A DNA stretch of 34,097 nucleotides from the NCBI GenBank assembly GCA_027081395.1, contig JALWKQ010000198.1, positions 1 to 34,097 on the forward strand. The letters are read 5' to 3'. This stretch comes from Sulfurovum sp. GTDB taxonomy: Bacteria; Campylobacterota; Campylobacteria; Campylobacterales; Sulfurovaceae. The notes under the pieces were generated by a model, which searched no databases, was not told where the DNA came from, and saw only the letters and a program-made list of their open reading frames with translations. The position numbers were made by a program, and so were the translations under genes. The first letter of the stretch is position 1. Each line of letters begins with the position of its first letter. Below are positions 18,673 to 26,020 of this stretch, in pieces.

Positions 18673-19773
18673 ATGAAAAAAATATCATTGCTGTTGACTC
18701 TGACACTCCTATGTTTGTATGGCTGTGGTGAACAAAAGCCTACAATAGTGAAAGCCACAAACACAACTACTCAGTACAAAAACGACAGTATCACGCCCTA
18801 TGCCTACCAAAAGATGCTCAAAACAGGGATGGATGTCGACTGGGTCAAGACCAAAGAGGGGCGCTACTGGGCGCAGTATTGGCACGATAGAGGTGTGAAT
18901 GTGCCACAGCTTTTTAAAAATAGAGGACTTTCGCATGTACGTATCCGTATCAAAGAGGATATTCTCAGTGATGCCATCTCCAAAGATACCGGCAAAACAC
19001 TGATGCAAGAGCTCAAAGCTGTCATCGATGATGCACTCAAAGCAGATCTTATCCCCGTCATCGCCTATCAGGCAAAGGAGTTCAAGGATCATCCTGATAA
19101 CGATGCCACACTTAACCATGTAGTCGCCTGGTGGCAAAAAGTCGCCAAAGAGTTCAAAGGTAAATCACACAAGATCGCTTACGACATCGTCATCGAGACC
19201 ACAGGAAAGGTCAAAAAGAGAGACGACAGACTCAATCTGCTCTATGCCAAAGCAACCAAAGCGATCCATGATATCGACCCCAAACGCATCGTGATCCTCG
19301 CAGCCAACAAGATCTCAAACCCTTATAAGCTCAAAGACCTTCAGATACCCAAACCCGATGACTACGTCATGGCAGAGTGGCACTTCTATGCAGCAGGACC
19401 GCACAAAAACCATCCGACAAAACGCTGGACGACAGGCACACCAGAAGAGAAAAAGCTCATCACAGACAGGGTCGCAGCAGCAGTAGAGTGGAGCCGCGAA
19501 CACCATATCCCTACATGGGTAGGCGCCTGGATGGCAAACAACTACAACAAGGCAGGCAACAAAAATGCCACACGCTACGATGGAGCTCCCGCAGGCGGCG
19601 AGTACAGCATCGAAGAGCAGCAAAAACTGGCAAGATTTATCAGCCGCACCCTACAGAAAAACGGTATCCCCTACGCAGTAAACTCAGACACCAAGTTCTT
19701 TGACAGAAAAACAAACAGATGGTACGAGTCTATGAAGCCAGTGCTTGATGCGATGATACGGAGGTATGCGTAG
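18673..19773 (+). CDS. glycoside hydrolase family 5-like (cellulase superfamily) lipoprotein
   Basis: MKKISLLLTLTLLCLYGCGE lipobox; LSHVRIRIKED, YDIVIETTGKV, VMAEWHFYAAGP, PTWVGAWMANNYN pattern resembles a GH5 TIM barrel. Confidence 0.72.
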   Translation: MKKISLLLTLTLLCLYGCGEQKPTIVKATNTTTQYKNDSITPYAYQKMLKTGMDVDWVKTKEGRYWAQYWHDRGVNVPQLFKNRGLSHVRIRIKEDILSDAISKDTGKTLMQELKAVIDDALKADLIPVIAYQAKEFKDHPDNDATLNHVVAWWQKVAKEFKGKSHKIAYDIVIETTGKVKKRDDRLNLLYAKATKAIHDIDPKRIVILAANKISNPYKLKDLQIPKPDDYVMAEWHFYAAGPHKNHPTKRWTTGTPEEKKLITDRVAAAVEWSREHHIPTWVGAWMANNYNKAGNKNATRYDGAPAGGEYSIEEQQKLARFISRTLQKNGIPYAVNSDTKFFDRKTNRWYESMKPVLDAMIRRYA

Positions 19774-19792
19774 ATGTTTGGCTTGTCCAAAC

Positions 19793-20050
19793 CTAACGCT
19801 TTCCAATGCGCAGTACCAAGAGTACCAATCTCTCATTTTTGACCTCAAAAATCGCTCTGATCTTACGCGCTATCACAAAGCGATAATGTTTATAGTCCGT
19901 GCCTTTTAGCTCTGTGACCTTTTTGCTCTCTTTGAGTATATCGAAGTTTTCGGCAAGGTAGTGCAGCTTTTTGGCAATAAGCTGCTGCTCGGCATGGTTG
20001 AAATCTTTGAGATTTTTAACAGCGATATCGGTAAGTTCGAGTTTGTACAT
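19793..20050 (-). CDS. RelE/ParE-superfamily toxin
   Basis: MYKLELTDIAVKNLKDFNHAEQQLIAKKLHYLAENFD...LKGTDYKHYRFVIARKIRAIFEVKNERLVLLVLRIGKR: RelE-like fold signature. Confidence 0.88.
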   Translation of the reverse strand: MYKLELTDIAVKNLKDFNHAEQQLIAKKLHYLAENFDILKESKKVTELKGTDYKHYRFVIARKIRAIFEVKNERLVLLVLRIGKR

Positions 20051-20280
20051 TAGTTGATGCCAAGTTGCTCAAATACTTCATCGGCATCATGCACCCCAAC
20101 TTTGCCACTCTCCACATCTTCCGAGATCTTTTGTGCGATGATGCTGTCAGTATGGTCAAAATAGAAATCAAGCGCACGCTCCACCAGCTCTTTTTGGCTG
20201 ATATGCAGTGTCTCAGAGACCGCTTCGAGTTCAGCGGCGATATTGCTGTCAAAAGAGATGAGTTTTTTGACTGTTGACAT
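20050..20280 (-). CDS. cognate antitoxin (ribbon-helix-helix-like)
   Basis: 76 aa MSTVKKLISFDSNIAAELEAVSETLHISQKELVERALDFYFDHTDSI, abutting the toxin gene. Confidence 0.82.
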   Translation of the reverse strand: MSTVKKLISFDSNIAAELEAVSETLHISQKELVERALDFYFDHTDSIIAQKISEDVESGKVGVHDADEVFEQLGIN

Positions 20281-20281
20281 G

Positions 20282-20325
20282 GTATATCCTTTTACATATC
20301 TTATTGGATATTATAATGGATATAC
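20282..20325. promoter_or_regulatory. candidate autoregulatory operator of the toxin-antitoxin operon
   Basis: inverted repeat GTATATCC (20282-20289) / GGATATAC (20318-20325) immediately upstream of the antitoxin start, with internal TTGGATATTATAATGGAT. Confidence 0.55.
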
Positions 20326-20392
20326 TCCTAAATGTCAATAACCATCTTGAATTGAAGTTATCATTTAGGAAATAGATGAGAATACGAAAATC

Positions 20393-20413
20393 CCTTAATC
20401 CTTAACCCTCAAT
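20393..20413. repeat. degenerate heptanucleotide repeat (CCTTAAT/CCTTAAC/CCTCAAT) over the symporter stop codon
   Basis: three 7-nt units at 20393-20413. Confidence 0.5.
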
Positions 20414-21924
20414 CCTGCTTCCTTACTTTTCCCCACCATCATCACCCCAAACGCCACAAGTGTTCCGATGACAATCTGCCATGCAAAGCCGAGCTTAATA
20501 CCAAGCAGGCCGCCCAGCACATAGGGCTGCAGCAGCAACACTGTCACAAAGCCGCCGATAAGTGCCCAGAGTACGGTGCGTGCATTGCCGCGACGGGTGA
20601 AGATCGCTGCGGCGTAGACGCCAAGCAGTCCGGTGTAGGCAAACGCCATCACGCCAAGTGCGAAGCTCAGCAGCGGCAGGTCAGTGGCGTGCTGCCAGTA
20701 GTAGCTAAGCATCGCCATAAGTGAGAGTGCCACAGCAAAGAACAGTACAGCAAGACGTCCGGCTTTGATATAGTGCTTCTCATCGGTGATACCCTGCTTC
20801 TGCTTCCATGGGCGGTAGAGGTCTTCTACGGCGACTGATGCCATCGCGGAGAGTACGGAGTTGGAGCTGCTCAGTGCCGCTGCGACCGCACCTACTGTGA
20901 CCAGTCCCCGCAAGCCCTCAGGCATCTCATGGAGGATATAGTACATAAAGATCGTGATCTTCTCTCCGTCAAACTTTTGTTCTACGGATGTATGAAGATT
21001 GGAGAGTTCGGGGTGATGATAAAAGAGATAGAGCAGCAGCCCGATCAGCAAAAAAAGCAACGCTACAGGGATCGTCAGGTAGATACTCATCATCATCGAG
21101 CGTTGCGCCTCTTTGGCGCTCTTGCAAGTGAGTGCGCGCTGGGTCATATCCTGATCGAGTCCGTAGGCTGCGATATTGAGAAGCAGCCAGCCGCTCAGCA
21201 GTGCCCAGATACTAAACCCTCCATCAAGCGATGTGTCTATAAGTCTGAGTTTGCCTTCGCTCTGGAGCGTATGGTAGATCGTACCCATATCAGTATCAAG
21301 CGAGAGATAGAGGAAGAGCAGCACCGCCACCCCTGCCCAGATATAGGTAAACGCCTGAATGATGTCCGAGAAGATCACTGACTTCACACCGCCATAGTAG
21401 GCGTATGCAAGGGCTGCGAGCATCAAGATCGCAATAGAGATCGCCACATGTACCGCACCGATATCCAAAAAGAGGATCATCGAGATCGCCAGTGCACCGA
21501 TATAGAGCCGTGCCCCACTGGCAAAGAGCCGTCCGATGAGAAACATCACGCCCGCCTGCTTCTTGGCAGCCGTGCCGTATCGTTTTTCCAAAAGCTCATA
21601 GACCGTTACGGCATTGATCGCATAAAAGCGCGGTATCAAGACCCCAGAGACGAACCACACCGCCAAAAATGCCGAAGCATAAAAGCCTAAAAAGGTCAGG
21701 TCTTTGCTATAGCTGTACTCCGGCCCACCCAAAAAGGTCGCCGCTGACTGCGATGTCGCCAGCACAGAGATCGCCGCGGCAAACCACGGCACACTGTTGC
21801 CCCCGACAAAGTAGTCACGCGTGTTCTTGACTTTGATCTGAGAGAAGATGACAGAGGTGAGTGCCAAAAGCAGAAAATAGGAGCCAAAAACGATCCAGTC
21901 GAGTGTACCAAACCCTGCTTGCAT
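20395..21924 (-). CDS. sodium:solute symporter (SSS family)
   Basis: DYFVGGNSVPWFAAAISVLATSQSAATFLGGPEYSY, multi-TM SSS core; ATG at 21924 overlaps the upstream amidase stop (TGATG). Confidence 0.93.
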   Translation of the reverse strand: MQAGFGTLDWIVFGSYFLLLALTSVIFSQIKVKNTRDYFVGGNSVPWFAAAISVLATSQSAATFLGGPEYSYSKDLTFLGFYASAFLAVWFVSGVLIPRFYAINAVTVYELLEKRYGTAAKKQAGVMFLIGRLFASGARLYIGALAISMILFLDIGAVHVAISIAILMLAALAYAYYGGVKSVIFSDIIQAFTYIWAGVAVLLFLYLSLDTDMGTIYHTLQSEGKLRLIDTSLDGGFSIWALLSGWLLLNIAAYGLDQDMTQRALTCKSAKEAQRSMMMSIYLTIPVALLFLLIGLLLYLFYHHPELSNLHTSVEQKFDGEKITIFMYYILHEMPEGLRGLVTVGAVAAALSSSNSVLSAMASVAVEDLYRPWKQKQGITDEKHYIKAGRLAVLFFAVALSLMAMLSYYWQHATDLPLLSFALGVMAFAYTGLLGVYAAAIFTRRGNARTVLWALIGGFVTVLLLQPYVLGGLLGIKLGFAWQIVIGTLVAFGVMMVGKSKEAGLRVKD

Positions 21925-22637
21925 CACTTTCCTTTCGGCGGTGCTTTAAGCCCTAGATCTTTGACAGCACTTCTCACTTCACGCATGAACTTCTCACCCG
22001 GATCATGCTTGATGGTGCGGTAGCCCTTGTCCTTCTCCAGCCATAGCGGGGTATGCTCCATCCGGCGGTACTCATGGTGTCCGATAAGATACTCGATGGT
22101 CGGATACTTCTCTTTGAGGTAGCGCACCAGGCGTTTGTTGGCTTCTCTTTGTTCTGGAGTGAGATCATCTCTCTTGTTGCCTTTGCCACCGACATTCTCT
22201 ACACCGATAGCCCAGTAGTTGAGTCCGATGACATGGCGCGCCATCCGGGTCTCGGGCATGAGGCGGTAGATCCTGCCGTCACGATCTATCAGAAAGTGTG
22301 CCGAGACATTGAGTCGTGAGGCTTTAGCGATATCCTTGCGGTCGGTGAGGAGATACTGGGGCTTGAGGCGGTTAAATGACTTTTCAAAATCCATCTCAGC
22401 TGTCCAGTGCAATACGATGATCCTTGGCGTGATCGTGATATCTTTGACCCGTTTACCGTAGTGCTTGGCGATATAGGCTTTGGTCATCTCGATACGCTCT
22501 TTGCCAAAGTCGATGGGTTTGTCGATAATCTGCAGTGGCGGCTCGATCAGCTTGGTCATGCATCTCTCAGGCTCTTTTGCACCAAGTATCACGCCCACAC
22601 AGAAGGCTGCCGAGAGGAAAATCAACTTGTTTATCAT
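21924..22637 (-). CDS. N-acetylmuramoyl-L-alanine amidase (Amidase_2/AmpD-like), exported
   Basis: IIVLHWTAEMDF, VSAHFLIDRDGRIYRLMPETRMARHVIGLNYWAIGVENVG, IGHHEYRRMEHTPLW...HDPGEKF; signal peptide MINKLIFLSAAFCVGVILG; start 22637 preferred. Confidence 0.92.
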   Translation of the reverse strand: MINKLIFLSAAFCVGVILGAKEPERCMTKLIEPPLQIIDKPIDFGKERIEMTKAYIAKHYGKRVKDITITPRIIVLHWTAEMDFEKSFNRLKPQYLLTDRKDIAKASRLNVSAHFLIDRDGRIYRLMPETRMARHVIGLNYWAIGVENVGGKGNKRDDLTPEQREANKRLVRYLKEKYPTIEYLIGHHEYRRMEHTPLWLEKDKGYRTIKHDPGEKFMREVRSAVKDLGLKAPPKGK

Positions 22638-22662
22638 AGAGACATCCTTAAAAAAATAGAAG

Positions 22663-22786
22663 TCCTCTGAATAATGATACGTGGAGGTTTCACTCGATAG
22701 CGACAAAGGAGCGCCTAACCCCTGCAAGGGGCGCTTGCGTTCGCGACTGCCAGAGCTGTCGAGTGAAACCGATAATTTTCCAGAGG
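22663..22786. repeat. nested inverted-repeat element in intergenic region
   Basis: GGTTTCACTCGATAGC (22686-22701) vs GCTGTCGAGTGAAACC (22755-22770), inner AGCGCC/GGCGCT and CCCCT-GCA-AGGGG hairpins, outer CCTCTG/CAGAGG. Confidence 0.85.
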
Positions 22787-22810
22787 TCTCAAAATGGATT
22801 TAAAACAGAT

Positions 22811-23368
22811 TTATTGTACCCTATCTTCTGTTTGGTTCGCTTTGGTAGCCAAAAGCGTAACAACGACGATCACAATAGGCAGAGAGATCCCGAGGATCAA
22901 TGCAGGGATATGTAAAATCCCGTGACGATTGAGATACATAAATCCCAGTATCAATACCGCATAGGCTCCCAGTCGGTAGAAAGAGAGTGCCGCTTTGGTA
23001 TCTTTGAGCGTTTGAAAGAGTGAGCGTTTTGAGGCTTTGAGTTTGCGCTTCTCCTCTTTGACCACCTCAGAGAGTGTACGCTCATCCTCCTCATTCTCTA
23101 CGATATCCTCACTGTAGAGGTCATACGGGTCTTCGATCTTATCGATGGTATCTTTGGAGTCATCAACGGTAATGATCTCATGCTTTACCCTTGCAGCCAC
23201 CATACGGCGGTAGCTCGCCATAGAAGCAAACATGATTAAAGACGCAGAGAGAAAGCCTACCTGCGTATTGTAGAACACCTTGATATCAAAAAATATCATA
23301 GAGATGAGTGCAAGCAATATATCTGCTGCCAAGAGGAAGGCAAGTATCTTGAGATTAGTACTTCTCAT
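22811..23368 (-). CDS. membrane protein of unknown function
   Basis: MRSTNLKILAFLLAADILLALISMIFFDIKVFYN... predicted TMs plus acidic/coiled mid-region; ATG 23368 overlaps atpZ 3' end. Confidence 0.75.
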   Translation of the reverse strand: MRSTNLKILAFLLAADILLALISMIFFDIKVFYNTQVGFLSASLIMFASMASYRRMVAARVKHEIITVDDSKDTIDKIEDPYDLYSEDIVENEEDERTLSEVVKEEKRKLKASKRSLFQTLKDTKAALSFYRLGAYAVLILGFMYLNRHGILHIPALILGISLPIVIVVVTLLATKANQTEDRVQ

Positions 23369-23657
23369 CCTCGTCCTCATCCTCGCTGTAGCCTCTTTGC
23401 TTACGATTGTATCGTGGGTCTTTTGCCAATGCATCGAGTGAGCGCTTCTGTATGTCATAGGCTTTGTAGACATTAAGGATCGCTGCACCGACACCTATAA
23501 ATACCCCTATCCAGAGTGTCCACATCGCCCCGGTAAGCTTCTGCAGCCCCAGACCGATCCCTACCCCGATCAACACCGCCACAACGATAGAGATACCCAG
23601 ACTCAGCCCATCGGCTGCATCGACCACCTTTTTTAATTTAGGCTCTTCATTTTTCAT
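23355..23657 (-). CDS. atpZ: AtpZ/AtpI-family F0F1 ATPase-associated membrane protein
   Basis: LGISIVVAVLIGVGIGLGLQKLTGAMWTLWIGVFIGVGAAILNVYKAY: two-TM AtpZ-like pattern. Confidence 0.8.
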   Translation of the reverse strand: MKNEEPKLKKVVDAADGLSLGISIVVAVLIGVGIGLGLQKLTGAMWTLWIGVFIGVGAAILNVYKAYDIQKRSLDALAKDPRYNRKQRGYSEDEDEDEKY

Positions 23658-23702
23658 TGGATTCCTTGTTTTTTTAAAGGTGCGATGGCAATCACACCCT
23701 AC

Positions 23703-23723
23703 AATTCCTAATTCCTAATTCCT
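23703..23723. repeat. heptanucleotide tandem repeat (AATTCCT)x3 overlapping the hemL stop codon
   Basis: AATTCCTAATTCCTAATTCCT followed by a diverged unit AATTTCCT. Confidence 0.85.
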
Positions 23724-25007
23724 AATTTCCTGAAGCGTCTCATAGGCAGCTTTGATCGCATCATCGATCATCTCATCTGTGGTAGCCGTAGAGATAAAGC
23801 CTGTCTCGAAAGAGGAGCATGCCAGATAGACACCACGATCAAGCATCCCTTTGTGAAACTTGGCAAACATCTTCTGATCGTTTTCCATCGCATCGGCAAA
23901 GTTCTTGACCGGCTTGTCTGAGAAGAAGAAGCCAAACATACTGCCGCGTACATCAGTCACCATCGGCACACCGACCGCATCAGCCGCACTCTTGAATCCC
24001 TCTATGAGCCTTTTGGCTTTGTTGCCAAGATCGACATAGACAGAGGGGTTGGACTTGAGTTTGCGCAGGCTGGTCAGTCCCGCTGCCATCGCAACAGGGT
24101 TGCCGCTAAGCGTTCCTGCCTGATAGACAGGGCCTTCCGGAGAGAGGTGGGACATGATCTCACGGCTCGCACCAAACGCCCCTACAGGCATCCCCGCTCC
24201 GATCACTTTGCCCAGTGTCACCATATCGGGCTTGACAGCAGTGATACCCTGAGCACCTTTTAGCGAAGCTCTAAATCCGCTCATCACCTCATCGAAGATC
24301 AGCAAAGCGCCATTGGCATCACAGAGTTCTCTGAGCTCCTGCAGGAAGCTCTCCTCTGCGGGTACCAAGCCCATATTGCCTGCGATCGGCTCGATGATGA
24401 CACAGGCAACACCCTCTTTGGAGTCGGCAAAGCACTGTTTGACACTCTCTATATCGTTGTAGGTCGCAAGCAGTGTGTGCTTGGTAAGATCTGCGGGTAC
24501 TCCCGGGCTGCTTGGATTGCCAAATGTCGCCGCACCCGATCCTGCCTGCACCAGCAGAGAGTCGCTGTGTCCGTGGTAGCATCCGGTAAACTTGACGATA
24601 TCATCACGCCCGGTCACACCGCGCGCCAGACGGATCGCCGACATTACCGCCTCGGTACCGGAGCTGACGAATCGTACTTTGTCGATACTCTCGAAAAGAT
24701 CGACGATCTCTCTGGCAAGCTCGGTCTCGACAGTGGTCGGTGCACCAAAGCTCAATCCCCTTTTGGCTGCTTCGATGACTGCCGCTTCAATATCGCTGTC
24801 ACAGTGACCAAAAATCAGCGGCCCCCAGCTCTGCACAAAATCGATATAGCGGTTGCCGTCTATATCGTAGAGATATCCGCCCTTACCATGATCGATAAAA
24901 GGAGGTGTCCCCTCCACACCACTAAATGCCCGTACCGGAGAGTCCACACCTCCGGGGATGACCTCATAGGCTTCCTTGAATACCGCGATACTTTTGTCAT
25001 AACCCAT
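23715..25007 (-). CDS. hemL: glutamate-1-semialdehyde 2,1-aminomutase
   Basis: [95 protein letters not shown]. Confidence 0.97.
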   Translation of the reverse strand: MGYDKSIAVFKEAYEVIPGGVDSPVRAFSGVEGTPPFIDHGKGGYLYDIDGNRYIDFVQSWGPLIFGHCDSDIEAAVIEAAKRGLSFGAPTTVETELAREIVDLFESIDKVRFVSSGTEAVMSAIRLARGVTGRDDIVKFTGCYHGHSDSLLVQAGSGAATFGNPSSPGVPADLTKHTLLATYNDIESVKQCFADSKEGVACVIIEPIAGNMGLVPAEESFLQELRELCDANGALLIFDEVMSGFRASLKGAQGITAVKPDMVTLGKVIGAGMPVGAFGASREIMSHLSPEGPVYQAGTLSGNPVAMAAGLTSLRKLKSNPSVYVDLGNKAKRLIEGFKSAADAVGVPMVTDVRGSMFGFFFSDKPVKNFADAMENDQKMFAKFHKGMLDRGVYLACSSFETGFISTATTDEMIDDAIKAAYETLQEIRN

Positions 25008-25026
25008 CTGTTAATCCTTGTAGAAT

Positions 25027-25044
25027 ATAATGCAGAGATTATAC
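25027..25044. promoter_or_regulatory. overlapping divergent -10 elements for tonB-like (+) and hemL (-)
   Basis: TATAAT on + at about 25027-25032 (aaTATAATgc) and on - within agATTATAccc at about 25038-25043. Confidence 0.45.
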
Positions 25045-25072
25045 CCTAAGGCAGATAAGAGGAGAAAACAGC

Positions 25073-26020
25073 TTGAAGACTCACCGTACACTCATAGCTT
25101 TGATGCTATCTCTCTTGCTGCATCTGCTGATCTTTCTGCTCCTCTTTCTCACGCTCAAGGAGGTGATCATGCCTCCCCCGCCAAGCAGTGAAAAGAAGAT
25201 CACGCTTGATCTCAAACAGTTCACACCGCCACCCAGTGCCAAGCCGACCAAACCAAGTTTGCCTCCGCTACAAAAGCCGCTGCCAAAACCTGCAAAAGCA
25301 GTACCACCCCATAAGCTACCGACACCTCAACCTCTCGCCGCAACTGCTCCCCAAAAGATACAAAAAAAGCAGATCGATACCAAAAAACGTATCGTCGCCG
25401 AAAAAAGCGACCAAGAGAACAACGCAACCCGCCAAAGCAAAAAAAGAGTCACCAAAAGCACCCGGAAGACAAAAGCGAAAAAGAGAATCGTCAAAAAGAA
25501 GCATAAATCTCCATCTCTCAAAAGAGTGGTCAAAAAGCAATCCAAAAGAAAAATCTATAAAAAGAGACGAAAAGCATTGCCAAAAAGAAGCAAACTGGCA
25601 AACGCCCTGCTTGGTGCAGGTACCTCCGTCTATCCGACACGCAACAGAGCACCGTCAAGAGAGAGCAGCAAAGAGAGGATGATACGCAAACTCTACGGCA
25701 GAGAGTTTGACAGCTTTACCCCGGTACAAAAAAAGTTTATCCGTGACAAGCTTGGTGAGATCCACCGTATCACCCAAAACACCCTTACACGCAACGGCTA
25801 TCCAAGCGTCGCTGCACGTACTGGACAGCAGGGTGTCAATGTAGTGACCTTCTATCTACATCCCAACGGGGATATCAGCGGACTTCGGCTCAAGCGCCGC
25901 ATGGGCTACGCTGCACTCGACCAAAACACTCTGGAGGTGATCCGTACCGCCTACATGCATTATCCCCGCCCCAAAACCAAAACGAAGATCACGTTTTATG
26001 TCAACTATGAGCTATTTTAA
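25073..26020 (+). CDS. TonB-like energy transducer with long Lys/Arg/Pro-rich linker
   Basis: TTG start with aggaga upstream; N-terminal TM, Pro-rich, then very basic linker, C-terminal GQQGVNVVTFYLHPNGDISGLRLKRRMGYAALDQNTLEVIRTAYMHYPRPKTKTKITFYVNYELF (TonB C-terminal fold). Confidence 0.88.
   Translation: MKTHRTLIALMLSLLLHLLIFLLLFLTLKEVIMPPPPSSEKKITLDLKQFTPPPSAKPTKPSLPPLQKPLPKPAKAVPPHKLPTPQPLAATAPQKIQKKQIDTKKRIVAEKSDQENNATRQSKKRVTKSTRKTKAKKRIVKKKHKSPSLKRVVKKQSKRKIYKKRRKALPKRSKLANALLGAGTSVYPTRNRAPSRESSKERMIRKLYGREFDSFTPVQKKFIRDKLGEIHRITQNTLTRNGYPSVAARTGQQGVNVVTFYLHPNGDISGLRLKRRMGYAALDQNTLEVIRTAYMHYPRPKTKTKITFYVNYELF

Noticed and set aside
22713-22719. GCCTAAC (= GTTAGGC on minus) as an integron attC core site within the inverted-repeat element
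   Set aside because: Matches one RYYYAAC/GTTRRRY box, but I found no correctly spaced partner box and no integrase or cassette array; likely chance.
23641-23660. TTCATTTTTCATT as a fourth heptamer array
   Set aside because: Fewer than two full copies and encodes the start of atpZ (MKNEE); insufficient.
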